A stretch of 64,000 nucleotides of DNA from Siccirubricoccus phaeus (lineage in GTDB: Bacteria > Pseudomonadota > Alphaproteobacteria > Acetobacterales > Acetobacteraceae): contig NZ_SRXO01000010.1 in NCBI RefSeq assembly GCF_008360935.1, positions 1-64,000 of the forward strand, given 5' to 3'. Under the pieces are notes generated by a model. That model did not search any database. It had not been told where the DNA came from and worked only from the letters and a program-made list of their open reading frames with translations. Positions within the stretch are counted from its first letter, which is position 1. Each line of letters starts with the position of its first letter. A program made the position numbers and the translations under genes. Positions 53,158-63,041 of the stretch are shown here, piece after piece.

Positions 53158-55179
53158 TCAGGCGACGACGCCGGCCGAGCCGGCGGCGATGACGCAATTC
53201 CGCCCGCGGCGCTTGGCCTCATAGAGGCAGTGATCCGCCTGCTGGACGAGCAGCTCCGCCGCCAGCACCACATCGCCGGGCTCCGGCACGGAGGCGGCGA
53301 GGCCGATGCTCACCGTCACCACCTGGTGCCGGCCGCCGGCGCCGAGATGGGGAATCGCCAGCGCCTCCACCGCCTCCCGCAGCCCCTCCGCCCGCCGCTC
53401 CGCTTCCGCCAGGGAGGCGCCGGGGAGCAGCAGGATGAACTCCTCCCCGCCATAGCGCGCCGCCAGATCCACCGGATGGGCCGCCGCGGTGCCGATCACC
53501 GCCGCCACCCGGCGCAGGCAGGCATCGCCCCGGGGATGGCCGTAATGGTCGTTGAACAGCTTGAAGTGGTCGACATCGATCAGCAGGATGGCGACCGGCT
53601 GGCGCAGCCCGGCGCAGCGGTGCAATTCCCGCTCGAACCCCGCATCGAAGGCGCGGCGGTTGGCAAGGCCGGTCAGCGGATCCTCGGTGACGAGCTGGGC
53701 GATCTCCGCCTCCAGCCGCTTGCGCTCCGTGACGTCGCGGGCGATGGCGACGATGCCGTCCGGCAGCCCCGTCGCCGGGTCGCGCACCGAGCGCACCCGG
53801 GCCTCGAGCCAGACCCAGGTGCCGTCGTCGCGGCAGATGCGGTAGGCCGTCGTCGCCTCCTCCACCTCCCCGGCATAGACCGGGCCGACGGTGTCCAGCA
53901 TCTGCTGCTTGTCGTCCGGATGGGTGATCTCGCGCGGCGAGCGGCCGATCAGCTCCTCCGGCTCGCGGCCCAGGATGCGGCGGGAGGCGGGGGAGACGTA
54001 GCGGCGGATCCGGTCCGGCCCGATGCGGGAGACCATGTCGCCGCTGTTCTCCGCCAGCAGGCGGAATTCGTCGCTGTTGCGCCGCGCCTCCTGCTCCGCG
54101 GCGTGGCGGCGCATCACCTCCCGCTGCAGCAGCAGGATGGGGGTGAGGAGGGCGCCGAGCAGGCCGAGGGTGGTGAGTCCCGTGACGATGGCACGGGCGC
54201 GCCATTCCGCCTCCATCTCGGCGGCGCTGCCGGAGACGCTGACCAGCAGCGGCCAGCCGCCGACCCAGGCGAAGCCGTGCAGCAGCCTTCCGTCCTGGGC
54301 CGTGCCGGAGGTGACGAACCCGTTCGGCTGCAAGGCCGCCTGGCGGAAGATGCTAGCAATGCCCGCCTCCTGCCCGGCGGCCGGGCCGGGCCAGGCGGCG
54401 CCGAGCAGTGCCACGCCGTCATGCCGGTAGAGGCCGAGGGTGAAGCCGCCATCGGCGACCTGCAGATGGGCTTCGAGGCGCCGGCGGAGGGAATCGAGGT
54501 CGAGCAGCGCGACCACCGCGCCGGCGAAGCGGTCATCGGCGGGGTGCAGGCCGCGGCTGAGCGCCACCACCTCCCGCGCCTCCGGGCCCGGCTGGGGCGG
54601 GCTGAACCACAGCCCGCCCCAGCCATGCCTGCCATGGCTGCGCAGATAGCCCATGCCGGTCTGGCCCGGCGGCAGGGCACCGGAGGCGGAGATGATGTCG
54701 CCCCGGGCGTCGAGCAGGAAGACCAGCCGCACATCCTCCTCCGCCAGGGCCTGGTCGAAGAGGAAGGCCTGGCGCAGCGCCGGCGGCATGGCGGCGAGCT
54801 CCGGCGCCGCCTGGCGTTCCGCGGCGTGCCGCAGCGCCCGGTCGAGCCGGGTGACCGCGTGGTCGATATCCTGGCTGATCAGCAGGCTGAGTTGCCGGGC
54901 CGTCTCGGTGGTTCTGCGCCAGAGCTGCTGGCGGCCGGCCAGCAGGTCGTCAACCGTCAGCGCGCCGAAGACGGTTGCGAGGCCCAGGCAGAAGAGCGGC
55001 AGCCGGAAGGCGCGCACCTGCTGCACCAGCGCGTGGCGCGCGGCATTGCGCCTGCCGGCCGTGACCGTGCCGGGCGTGGCCGCCTTCGCCCCCGGCGCCG
55101 CAGGGGGCGTTGCCGCGCCGTCGACTCTGGCTGGGTCCCCACGGCTCGGCATGGCGTTCCACGCGGCTCTGTATGTCAT
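53158..55179 (-). CDS. Membrane-bound PAS-GGDEF diguanylate cyclase
   Basis: About 673 residues. Order: a Pro/Ala-rich cytoplasmic start, a transmembrane helix (FRLPLFCLGLATVFGALTVDDLLA), a periplasmic sensor of the double-Cache type (VRLVFLLDARGDIISASGAL, HGRHGWGGLWFSPPQPGPEA), a second helix (IVTGLTTLGLLGALLTPILLL), PAS with PAC (RIGPDRIRRYVSPASRRILG, YRICRDDGTWVWLEARVRSV), then GGDEF. The cyclase motif is YGGEEFILL, an active form, with DPLTGLANRRAFD and IDVDHFKLFNDHYGH. No EAL domain. It makes c-di-GMP, a signal often tied to polysaccharide export and large adhesins such as those encoded here. Start uncertain: GTG 55227, ATG 55179 or ATG 55152. Confidence 0.9.
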   Translation of the reverse strand: MTYRAAWNAMPSRGDPARVDGAATPPAAPGAKAATPGTVTAGRRNAARHALVQQVRAFRLPLFCLGLATVFGALTVDDLLAGRQQLWRRTTETARQLSLLISQDIDHAVTRLDRALRHAAERQAAPELAAMPPALRQAFLFDQALAEEDVRLVFLLDARGDIISASGALPPGQTGMGYLRSHGRHGWGGLWFSPPQPGPEAREVVALSRGLHPADDRFAGAVVALLDLDSLRRRLEAHLQVADGGFTLGLYRHDGVALLGAAWPGPAAGQEAGIASIFRQAALQPNGFVTSGTAQDGRLLHGFAWVGGWPLLVSVSGSAAEMEAEWRARAIVTGLTTLGLLGALLTPILLLQREVMRRHAAEQEARRNSDEFRLLAENSGDMVSRIGPDRIRRYVSPASRRILGREPEELIGRSPREITHPDDKQQMLDTVGPVYAGEVEEATTAYRICRDDGTWVWLEARVRSVRDPATGLPDGIVAIARDVTERKRLEAEIAQLVTEDPLTGLANRRAFDAGFERELHRCAGLRQPVAILLIDVDHFKLFNDHYGHPRGDACLRRVAAVIGTAAAHPVDLAARYGGEEFILLLPGASLAEAERRAEGLREAVEALAIPHLGAGGRHQVVTVSIGLAASVPEPGDVVLAAELLVQQADHCLYEAKRRGRNCVIAAGSAGVVA

Positions 55180-55324
55180 CTGCCCAGGATTGGCTGAATT
55201 TTGACAACTGCTTCTTAATACAGCCACCCCCGGCCTTGTCGCCCACGCATCCCGCCTTGTCGAGAGCGTGTCGCAACGGGCGTCCTTTTCACCGGAAGCC
55301 GGCCCTTCCCGGGCGGCGAGCCGT

Positions 55325-56170
55325 TCAGCCCGCGCCCTTGCCGGCGCCGGGCGGCAGCACGCGCTGCGGGTCCAGCCAGGTGGCGAACCAGGACAGGCCG
55401 AAATGCAGATGCGGCCCTGTCACCCTGCCGGTGGCGCCGCTGCGGCCGATCGGCTCGCCCGCCGCCACGCGCTGCCCCGGCGCCAGATCCAGCTGCGACA
55501 TATGGGCGTAGAGCGTCTGCACCCCATGCCCATGGTCGAGGATGGTGGTGAGGCCGGTGAAGTAGAGGTCCTCGGCCAGCAGCACCTCCCCCGCCGCGGC
55601 GGCATGCAGCATCGTGCCGGTGGGCACGGCGATGTCGAGGCCGAGATGCGGCGCGCGGGGCTCCCCGTTCAGGATGCGCTGGCTGCCATAGACGCCGCTG
55701 ATGCGGCCGGTGGCGGGCCAGCGGAAGCCGGCGGCGAAATGCGGCGTGGCGCTGTCCGTGCGGCGCAGGGCGGCGAGCTTCTCGCGTTCCCGGACGATGC
55801 GTTCCATGGTTTCGGGCGGCGGTGTCACCATGGCGCCGGGCAGGCCTTCCAGCCGCTGGATGTTCCATTGCCGGCGGGCGATGGCGAGGCGCTGCCGGCT
55901 GGGCCGGCCGCCGGGCGGCGTGACGCTCAGCATGGCCTGGGGGCCGTGGTCGCGGCCGAAGCCGAAGGCGTATTCGCCGCGCGGGCCGATGCGGAGCGCC
56001 CGGCCTTCCAGCGCCAAGGCGATGCCCGGCGGCACCCGGCCGGCGACGAAGCCGCCCTGGGCAAGGCCGGCCCGGGGCAGGTCCAGCGCCGCCGCGGCCG
56101 GGCGGGGCAGGGCCGCCAGCGCCGGCAGGACCAGGGCCGGCAGGGCGAGCGCGGTGCGGCGGCGGATCAC
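55325..56170 (-). CDS. Secreted M23-family (LytM) metallopeptidase
   Basis: A 281-residue exported protein. The signal peptide RRRTALALPALVLPALAALPRPAAAA is followed by a beta-rich N-terminal domain and a C-terminal M23 domain. Zinc ligands are in GEPRAPHLGLDIAVPTG (H-x3-D) and GRVTGPHLHFGLSWFATWLDP (H-x-H); DHGHGVQTLYAHMSQLDLAPGQRV is canonical. It cleaves cross-links in peptidoglycan. The GTG start at 56170 overlaps the xseA stop (GTGA), so it is translated with xseA. An open extension upstream (to 56809) lies wholly inside xseA in another frame and is rejected. Confidence 0.9.
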   Translation of the reverse strand: MIRRRTALALPALVLPALAALPRPAAAALDLPRAGLAQGGFVAGRVPPGIALALEGRALRIGPRGEYAFGFGRDHGPQAMLSVTPPGGRPSRQRLAIARRQWNIQRLEGLPGAMVTPPPETMERIVREREKLAALRRTDSATPHFAAGFRWPATGRISGVYGSQRILNGEPRAPHLGLDIAVPTGTMLHAAAAGEVLLAEDLYFTGLTTILDHGHGVQTLYAHMSQLDLAPGQRVAAGEPIGRSGATGRVTGPHLHFGLSWFATWLDPQRVLPPGAGKGAG

Positions 56171-57681
56171 AGCAGCGCGCCCTGCTCGGGCAGGTCCTTC
56201 TTGCGGCGCGGCGCGGCCGGGGGGCGGGGCTCGGCAGGCTGGGGATCGGGGGGGGCGGGATCGGGGGGGCTGGCGCCGTCGGCGGTGGCGCCCACGCTGC
56301 CATCGGCGAAGGTGATGTTGAGCCGCGCCCCGGCCGGCACCGCAGCGGCGCTGGGCAGGGGCGTGCCCGCCGAATCCTGCACCAGGGCGAAGCCGCGCGC
56401 CAGCACCGCCTGGTAGGAGACGCCGGCGAGCCGGGCCGAAAGCCCTTCCAGCCGCGCCCGCTTTTCCCGCAGCAGCGCCAGCACGGGATTGGCGGAGAAG
56501 CGCGCCAGCGCCGGCGCCGCCTGGCGCCGGGCCTGGCCGCGCTGCCAGGCGGCGGCCTGCCGCGCCGCCAGCAGGGAAAGCGCGGCGCGCTTCGCCGCCA
56601 CCTGTTCCCGCGGATGCGGCAGGCGCTGGGCGATGCGGTGCAGCAGGGCCCGCTTGCGCTCCAGCAGGGCCGGGCCGCAAATGGCGAGGCGCTCCGCCCG
56701 ATCCTCCAGCCGCTGATGCAGCCTGCCGAGGATGCCGGGCATGTCCGGCAGGCCGCGCTCGGCCTGCATCAGCCGGCGGCGGGCGCGTTCCACCACGGCC
56801 AGGCCGCACTGGCGCAGCCGGGCTTCCTTGTGCGCCAGGTCGGCCAGCAGGTCGGCCCGGGCGGGAATGGCCATTTCGGCGGCGGCGGTCGGCGTCGGGG
56901 CGCGGCGGTCGGCGGCGAAGTCGATCAGGGTGGTGTCCGTCTCATGCCCCACGGCGCTGATGAGGGGGATGGGGCAGTCGGCGGCGGCGCGGACCACGAT
57001 CTCCTCATTGAAGGCCATCAGGTCTTCCAGGCTGCCGCCGCCGCGGGCGACGATCAGCACATCCGGCCGCGGCACAGCGCCGCCCGGGGCCAGGCGGCCG
57101 AAACCCTGAATGGCGGCCGCCACCTGCTCGGCGGCGCCCACGCCCTGCACCGGCACGGGCCAGAGGATGATGCGGCGGGGGAAGCGCCGGGCGATGGTGG
57201 TGCGGATGTCCTGGATCACCGCGCCCCGCTCGCTGGTGACGACGCCGATGATGCGGGGCAGCAGCGGCAAAGGCCGCTTGCGTTCCGCGGCGAAGAGGCC
57301 CTCGGCCAGCAGCCTGGTGCGCAGCGCCTCGATCCGCGCCAGCAGGGCGCCGGCCCCGGCATATTCCAGCCGGTCGATGACGAGCTGGTATTTGGACCGG
57401 TCCGCATAGGTGGTGATGCGGCCGGTGGCGACGACCTCCACGCCATTCTCCGGCTGCAGGGAGAGGCGGGGGACGGAGGTCTTCCAGATCACCGCCTCCA
57501 GCTTGGCGTTCTCATCCTTCAGGGAGAGGTAGACGTGACCGGAAGGGTAGCGCTTGCACTCGGTGATCTCGCCGCGGATGCGGACGCGGCCGAAAGCGCC
57601 CTCCAGCGTGCGGCGGATGGCGCCGGCGATTTCGGAAACGGCGAATTCGGGGATGTTCGCGCGGGGCGGGGTGGTGTCCAT
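56167..57681 (-). CDS. xseA: Exodeoxyribonuclease VII large subunit
   Basis: A 504-residue XseA, nuclease subunit of exonuclease VII, degrading single-stranded DNA. N-terminal OB-fold: RIRGEITECKRYPSGHVYLSLKDENAKLEAVIW. Catalytic core: IIGVVTSERGAVIQDIRTTIARRFP, VLIVARGGGSLEDLMAFNEEIVVRA and ISAVGHETDTTLIDFAADRRAPTPTAAAEM. A long coiled-coil region (about 290-420) and the C-terminal segment ALARGFALVQDSAGTPLPSA follow. The end (PPDPAPPDPQPAEPRPPAAP) is a Pro-rich tail. ATG at 57681 chosen because the upstream extension crosses a repeat. The small subunit gene is not in the window. Confidence 0.95.
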   Translation of the reverse strand: MDTTPPRANIPEFAVSEIAGAIRRTLEGAFGRVRIRGEITECKRYPSGHVYLSLKDENAKLEAVIWKTSVPRLSLQPENGVEVVATGRITTYADRSKYQLVIDRLEYAGAGALLARIEALRTRLLAEGLFAAERKRPLPLLPRIIGVVTSERGAVIQDIRTTIARRFPRRIILWPVPVQGVGAAEQVAAAIQGFGRLAPGGAVPRPDVLIVARGGGSLEDLMAFNEEIVVRAAADCPIPLISAVGHETDTTLIDFAADRRAPTPTAAAEMAIPARADLLADLAHKEARLRQCGLAVVERARRRLMQAERGLPDMPGILGRLHQRLEDRAERLAICGPALLERKRALLHRIAQRLPHPREQVAAKRAALSLLAARQAAAWQRGQARRQAAPALARFSANPVLALLREKRARLEGLSARLAGVSYQAVLARGFALVQDSAGTPLPSAAAVPAGARLNITFADGSVGATADGASPPDPAPPDPQPAEPRPPAAPRRKKDLPEQGALL

Positions 57682-57713
57682 GCGGGGAGTATATGCTAGC
57701 CCGCCACGGTGTT

Positions 57714-57930
57714 GAGGGAGGGCGTCGCGCCGCAAGGCGCGCCTCGCGGCGCGACCCTCCCTCAAGCTCTACCCGCCAGGGGCCGCAAGGCCCTTGGAAT
57801 CCTTGAGTTTGCGGTGGAACCGTCGGGTCTGAAATTCATGCCTTCCAATGGCCCTTCGGCCTTTGGCGGGGGAGAGCTCGAGAGGGGGTCGTGCCGCAAG
57901 GCACGCCCTTCGGCGTGACGCCCCCTCTCG
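57714..57930. repeat. Dispersed intergenic repeat, family C, copy 2, flanked by two hairpins
   Basis: The element opens with a large inverted repeat (57714-57763, GAGGGAGGG arms extending into GCGCCGC) and closes with another (57880-57929, GAGAGGGGG arms). In between are CTTGGAATCCTTGAGTTTGC and GTCGGGTCTGAAATTC, the same word order as at 5548-5740. It fills the divergent xseA-purD spacer and ends about 15 bases before the purD start, so it lies in the purD leader. Confidence 0.65.
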
Positions 57931-57944
57931 GAACGGAGCGGATG

Positions 57945-59213
57945 ATGAAAGTACTGGTCGTCGGCGGCGGTGGCCGCGAGCATGCGCTGTGCTGGGCCCT
58001 GGCGGCCTCGCCCCTGCTGACCAGGCTGTGGTGCGCCCCCGGCAATGCCGGCATTGCCGAACTCGCCGAGTGCGTCCCGATCGGCGCCGAGGACATCCCC
58101 GCTTTGGTCGCCTTCGCCAAGGCCCAGGCCGTGGACCTGGTGGTGGTGGGGCCGGAGGCGCCGCTGACGCTGGGCCTCGCCGATGCCTGCGCCGAAGCGG
58201 GGCTGAAATGCTTCGGCCCCAGCCAGGCGGCGGCGCGGCTGGAGGGCAGCAAGGGCTTCACCCGCGAGGTCGCCGATGCCGCCGGCGCCCCCGGCGCGCG
58301 CTGGGCCCGCTTCGCCGATCCCGTCGCGGCGCGCGCTTATATCCGCGCCCAGGGCGCCCCCATCGTGGTGAAGGCGGATGGGCTGGCCGCCGGCAAGGGC
58401 GTGGTGGTGGCGGCGACGGTGGAGGAGGCCGAGGCCGCCATCGCCGACATCATGGAATCCCGCATCCATGGCGAATCGGGCGCGACCGTGCTGGTCGAGG
58501 AATGCCTGATCGGCCAGGAAATCTCCTTCTTCGCCCTGTGCGACGGCCGGACCGCGCTGCCCCTCGGTGCCGCGCAGGACCACAAGCGCGTGGGCGATGG
58601 CGATACCGGGCCGAATACCGGCGGCATGGGCGCCTATTCCCCGCCGCCGGTCTTCACCGAGGCGCTGCGCGACCAGGTGATGGCGCGGATCGTCCGGCCG
58701 GTGCTGGCGGAGATGGCCCGCCGCGGCTCGCCCTTCCGCGGCGTGCTCTTCGCCGGGCTGATGCTCACGGCCGAGGGGCCGAAGCTGATCGAATTCAACG
58801 TCCGCTTCGGCGACCCGGAATGCCAGGCGCTGATGGTGCGGCTGAAATCCGATCTGCTCGCCGCGCTGCTGGCGGCCTGCGACGGCGAGCTGGCCGGTTT
58901 CGACCTGCGCTGGGATGCGCGGCCCAGCCTGACGGTGGTGATGGCGGCGCGCGGCTATCCCGGCGCCTATGCGAAGGGCACGGAAATCCGCGGGTTGGAC
59001 CGCGCCGCCGCGGTGCCGGGGGTGCAGGTCTTCCATGCCGGCACGGCGCGGCGGGCGGATGGCGCCATCCTGGCCAATGGCGGCCGCGTGCTCGGCATCA
59101 CCGCCATGGCGGAGACGCTGCAGGCGGCGCGGGATGTGGCCTACCGGGCGGTGGACGCCATCGACTGGCCGGAGGGCTTCTGCCGGCGGGACATCGCCCA
59201 CCGCGCCCTGTAG
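57945..59213 (+). CDS. purD: Phosphoribosylamine-glycine ligase (GAR synthetase)
   Basis: A 422-residue ATP-grasp enzyme for the second step of purine synthesis, joining glycine to phosphoribosylamine. [20 protein letters not shown] is the diagnostic N-terminus. Family text continues with [67 protein letters not shown] and [29 protein letters not shown] (Mg ligands). The second of two adjacent ATGs (57945) is six bases from GGAG and gives the conserved start. Confidence 0.97.
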   Translation: MKVLVVGGGGREHALCWALAASPLLTRLWCAPGNAGIAELAECVPIGAEDIPALVAFAKAQAVDLVVVGPEAPLTLGLADACAEAGLKCFGPSQAAARLEGSKGFTREVADAAGAPGARWARFADPVAARAYIRAQGAPIVVKADGLAAGKGVVVAATVEEAEAAIADIMESRIHGESGATVLVEECLIGQEISFFALCDGRTALPLGAAQDHKRVGDGDTGPNTGGMGAYSPPPVFTEALRDQVMARIVRPVLAEMARRGSPFRGVLFAGLMLTAEGPKLIEFNVRFGDPECQALMVRLKSDLLAALLAACDGELAGFDLRWDARPSLTVVMAARGYPGAYAKGTEIRGLDRAAAVPGVQVFHAGTARRADGAILANGGRVLGITAMAETLQAARDVAYRAVDAIDWPEGFCRRDIAHRAL

Positions 59214-59357
59214 CCGCCGCGCGGCATCGCCGGGGCGTCGGCCTTATCTCAGCGGTCGGTTCGCGTGGCCGGCCCCGGGCCGCAAGGGCAGCCTGCACAT
59301 CCGCGGGCGGGAGGCAGGGGTTGCGCTTGGCGGCGGAAAGGGCGAGCGGGGGCGGCA

Positions 59358-60782
59358 TCACGGCGCCGGCAGGTTCAGCACCCGCCAGGCCATGCCGGCC
59401 GCGACGACCACGCCCACCGGGCTCAGCGCCAGCACCCAGCCCCGCAGCGTCATCGCCCGAAGATGCCGTAGCTCCGCTGTGCCGACCGCCGTGGCCACGC
59501 CCACCCCCAGCATGGTCCAGACATGGTAGCGCAGGTCGGAGGCCACGCTCACCACGGCGATTCCCGCGCCATACAGCAGCACCGAGGCGCAGATCGCCAC
59601 CACCGCCCCGCGCGCCGGGCTTGCCGGCAGGCGCCGCGCCAGCAGCAGCCAGCTCATCGCCAGACCCAGCCAGAAGGCCGGCCAGCCCAGCGGCGTCGCG
59701 GCCTGCAGGAAGCCGGCGGCCCGCACCGCGTAGCTCGCCTGGTTCGGCCGGAAGGCGAGGCCGAGATCATTCGGGACATCGGCGAGGAAGGTGACATCGG
59801 CCCGGCCGCTCGGCATCAGCCAGCGGATATTCTGGTTCAGATGGGCGAGGCGGTGGCCGATATAGGCCGCCGGCGCATCCAGCACCGCCCTGGCCCACCA
59901 GCCTGGCGCATCCAGCCGGCCATCCCGCAATTGCGCGTGGACGGTGGCGAAGACGAAGTCGCAGCGCCCCCAGAAATAGGGGTCCCACCATTCCGGCGTG
60001 TAGCACTGCTCGCGGTTGACCGGCGGGAAATCCGCCACGCCAAGCTCGGGGAAATAGTCGCGGCCGGTGCGGGAGCTGATGCCGCCGACATCGTAGATCA
60101 GCAGGGAAAGCTGCACCCCCGTCCGCTGCGGCTTGAAGGCGTAGTGGTTCAGCAGGAGGGGCAGGAGGAAGAGCGCGACGAGGGCAAGGAGATGCCGCCC
60201 CGCCGAGGCGACCGGCCCGGCCGGGCGCGGCCCGGCCAGCGCATAGACCAGCAGCGGCGCCGCCGCGAAGGGGCCGTTGAACCGCGTGAGGGAGCCGAGC
60301 AGGAGCAGCCCCGCCACCAGCGCCAGGGCCGGCAGCGGCAGCGCCTCCCGCCGCGCGCGGCACAGGAAGGCGAGCCCCATGGCGGCATAGAAGAGCAGCC
60401 CCATGGTGATGTCCTTCATGAGGATGCCGACATAGCCGAGGGTGATCGGCAGCAGCGCGAAGCCCCCCACCAGCAGCGCCCCGAGCCAGTCCCGCCGGTG
60501 CCGCAGCGCCAGGGCGAAGGCGCCCATGCCCAGCCCGTACAGCGCCAGGTGGAAGAGGAAGAGCGAGTCCGGCCCGGCGACGATCAGGTTCAGTTGCCGC
60601 CACAGCCAGGCGTAGGCCGGCGGGTGCCAATCCGTGTAGTCGCCGCTCAGGGCCTGCCGGTATTGCTCGATGGTGTCGTTCCTGGCGACGCCGGGGTAGT
60701 AGGCGAAACCCACCAGGGCCATGGCGAAGAGGATCGGGGGCAGGCAGAGCCACCCGCTTCGCAGCCAGGACGCAATGCGCAT
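59358..60782 (-). CDS. Polytopic membrane protein, possible GT-C-type or related family
   Basis: A 474-residue protein with about ten to twelve hydrophobic helices and a large loop. Near the first helix is YPGVARNDTIEQYRQALSGDYTDWHPPAYAWLWRQL, where the acidic/aromatic pattern resembles the first loop of GT-C glycosyltransferase-like and DUF6020-like proteins. A central non-membrane part (about 225-320: TGRDYFPELGVADFPPVNRE, QCYTPEWWDPYFWGRCDFVF) sits between helix groups. I do not assign a function; a lipid-linked sugar transferase is one possibility. It converges on purD, has its own start, and no obvious operon partner. Confidence 0.75.
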   Translation of the reverse strand: MRIASWLRSGWLCLPPILFAMALVGFAYYPGVARNDTIEQYRQALSGDYTDWHPPAYAWLWRQLNLIVAGPDSLFLFHLALYGLGMGAFALALRHRRDWLGALLVGGFALLPITLGYVGILMKDITMGLLFYAAMGLAFLCRARREALPLPALALVAGLLLLGSLTRFNGPFAAAPLLVYALAGPRPAGPVASAGRHLLALVALFLLPLLLNHYAFKPQRTGVQLSLLIYDVGGISSRTGRDYFPELGVADFPPVNREQCYTPEWWDPYFWGRCDFVFATVHAQLRDGRLDAPGWWARAVLDAPAAYIGHRLAHLNQNIRWLMPSGRADVTFLADVPNDLGLAFRPNQASYAVRAAGFLQAATPLGWPAFWLGLAMSWLLLARRLPASPARGAVVAICASVLLYGAGIAVVSVASDLRYHVWTMLGVGVATAVGTAELRHLRAMTLRGWVLALSPVGVVVAAGMAWRVLNLPAP

Positions 60783-60903
60783 GAACAGCCTTCGATCGGG
60801 GGGCGTGGTGCGGCGACGAAACTACGCCGCCGCATCGTCACGGGCCAGCACCGAAATCGCGGCCGGCGGGCCGGGGCGCCGCACCCCGGAAGCGGCCGCC
60901 TGC

Positions 60904-62934
60904 TCAGAATTGCGCCGCCAGGGTGAAGCGCACCGCCAGCGGCTCCACCGGGTGGAAATGCCGGTCGGCGACGCCCTCCGCCGGCTCTCCCGGCAGGCGG
61001 GAAGCGTACCAGTAGTCGATCTGGCTGGCCTTGCTGTCGAACAGGTTGAACACGTCCAGCACCGCCTGCACGCCATTCGTGAAGCGGTAGCCCGCCCGCG
61101 CATTCACCAGCGCGGTGTCGCGGGACCGGGCGGTGTTCTCCTCGTTCAGCGGCCGGGCGCCAAACCAGCGCAGGCGCAGCGCGCCGAACCAGCCCAGGCC
61201 GTCATCCACCGTCACGCCGGCGCTGGCGACGAAATTCGGCGCGCCCGGGATGTGCCGCCCCGGCCCCGGCGCATCGGAGAAGCGGGCGCGGGTCACGGCG
61301 ATGTCCGCCTCCAGCCCCAGCCAGGGCAAAGGCCGCCAGTCATTCGTCCATTCCACGCCGATCCGCCGGCTCGGCCGGCTGGCCTCCGTGGTGCCGGCAT
61401 CGCCGACGAAGAGGATCTCCGAGCCCAAGGTCAGCACGAAGACCGCCAGCCGCGTGTCCAGCCCGGGGATGGCGCGGCTCGCCACCCCGATCTCCGCCCC
61501 CTTGGCCCTGACCAGCAGCGGCACGCGGGAGAGCGGGGTCAGCCGGTCCGTCGGGTCCACCCGGATGGTGGCGCCGCGCAGATCATTGCTGTGAAAGCCC
61601 ATGCCGGCGTTGAGGAAGAACTCGGTCCCCCACCACGGGCCGAGGACCAGCCCGCCCTTGGGGCTGAACATCCATTCCCCGGCGCTGCCGGAATTCTCCG
61701 CCGTATCGCTGCGCACGCGCCCGCCCATCCAGTCGCCGCGCAGCCCGGCGGTGGCGCGCAGCCAGGGCGTGGGCCGCACCGTGGTCTCGGCGAAGAGGCC
61801 GACGCTCTGCTGGCTGACGCGATCCTCCCGCACCGGCGCCAGCAGGGCGCGGCCGGCGCTGCGGAACAGGCCGAGGCGGATCTCGTCGAACCGCGCCTGC
61901 ACCCCGAAGCGCGTCTCCGCCGCCCGCCCGAAGGCCTGCCAGGGAATGCGGTGCGCCAGCTCCCCGCCCCAGACCCAGCGGCGGTCGCGCTGGTTGAACT
62001 GGTCGCCATTCTCCGGGTCGTCGAGGAAATAGGTGAAGTCGTTGTAAAGCGAGAGGGTGGAGCGGATGGCATAGGCGCTGAGGCTGGTGGTGCCGTAGTC
62101 GCCGGTGCCCGCCCAGCGGCCGGAGAGGCTGAAGCGTTCGGCCTTGCCGCCATCGGTTGGGCTCAGCGTGCCGAAGCGGTCGATCAGCCCGGCGGAGACG
62201 GCACGGGCCGGCACCTGGTCCGTGGACCGCCAATGGCTGGTATAGGCCATGCCGGTCAGGCTGAAGCCGTCCTCCGCCGTGCCCTGGGTGAAGCGCAGCA
62301 GCCCGTTGAGGCGGGCCAGCGCGTCGCCGCGCTGCCAGGGGCCGTCATAGGCAACGGCCTCCCCCGCCGCGGTCAGGGTGCCAGCGCCGAGCGGGGCGGA
62401 GCCGGCGGCGAGGCCGCGCCAATAGCCGAAGCTGCCGACCGTGGCCTGCACCAAGGCACGGTCCAGCCGGTCCACCAGGCCGAGGTTCAGCGCGCCGGCG
62501 GTGGCGAAATCGCCCTCATCCGCGAAGTAGGGGCCCTTGCGCACCCGCAGGCCGCCGAGGAGTTCCGGGATGATGAAATTGAGGTCGGCATAGCCCTGGC
62601 CATGGCCATGGGTGCGCATGTTCACCGGCATGCCGTCCAGCGTGATGGCGAGGTCGGTGCCGTGATCCAGGTTGAAGCCGCGGAGGAAGTACTGGTTGGC
62701 CTTACCCTCCCCGCTGTGCTGGGTGACGATGAGGCCGGGGGTGGCTTCCAGCACCTCGCCGATGCGGGCGATGGGGCGGGCGGCGAGTTCCTCCCGCGTC
62801 AGCTCCCGCTCGCTGGCGGCGGCGGGGGCCTGGGCGGGGGCGGTCACCTCGATGGGTGGCAGGGTGGCGGTCTGGGCCAGGGCGGGGGCGCCGCCGCAAA
62901 GGGTCAACACCCCAGCCCAGCCGAGTCCGCGCAT
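60904..62934 (-). CDS. TonB-dependent outer-membrane receptor
   Basis: A 676-residue receptor. Signal peptide ends ...GGAPALAQ; the TonB-box region is probably LPPIEVTAP. The plug reads RIGEVLEATPGLIVTQHSGE, NQYFLRGFNLDHGTDLAITLDGMPVNMRTHGHGQGYADLNFIIPE, with several His residues that could bind metal. The barrel ends FTLAAQF. Such receptors pull scarce ligands through the outer membrane using TonB energy. It is divergent from nikR (107-base spacer), so nickel or a nickel chelate is the best guess for its ligand. Confidence 0.92.
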   Translation of the reverse strand: MRGLGWAGVLTLCGGAPALAQTATLPPIEVTAPAQAPAAASERELTREELAARPIARIGEVLEATPGLIVTQHSGEGKANQYFLRGFNLDHGTDLAITLDGMPVNMRTHGHGQGYADLNFIIPELLGGLRVRKGPYFADEGDFATAGALNLGLVDRLDRALVQATVGSFGYWRGLAAGSAPLGAGTLTAAGEAVAYDGPWQRGDALARLNGLLRFTQGTAEDGFSLTGMAYTSHWRSTDQVPARAVSAGLIDRFGTLSPTDGGKAERFSLSGRWAGTGDYGTTSLSAYAIRSTLSLYNDFTYFLDDPENGDQFNQRDRRWVWGGELAHRIPWQAFGRAAETRFGVQARFDEIRLGLFRSAGRALLAPVREDRVSQQSVGLFAETTVRPTPWLRATAGLRGDWMGGRVRSDTAENSGSAGEWMFSPKGGLVLGPWWGTEFFLNAGMGFHSNDLRGATIRVDPTDRLTPLSRVPLLVRAKGAEIGVASRAIPGLDTRLAVFVLTLGSEILFVGDAGTTEASRPSRRIGVEWTNDWRPLPWLGLEADIAVTRARFSDAPGPGRHIPGAPNFVASAGVTVDDGLGWFGALRLRWFGARPLNEENTARSRDTALVNARAGYRFTNGVQAVLDVFNLFDSKASQIDYWYASRLPGEPAEGVADRHFHPVEPLAVRFTLAAQF

Positions 62935-63041
62935 GCCCGATCCTCATACGATTTCAGGGAAACATCACACGAGCATTGCGGGGACGCAATCCCCTGGGCA
63001 GGATGGCGGGGAGAGCAGGGGCAGGCCCTGGGGGGACCAGC

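Noticed and set aside
62944-62976. NikR operator from TCATAC and TCACAC words
   Set aside because: The two words are direct, not inverted, repeats, whereas the known NikR operator is GTATGA-N16-TCATAC. A footprint would be needed.
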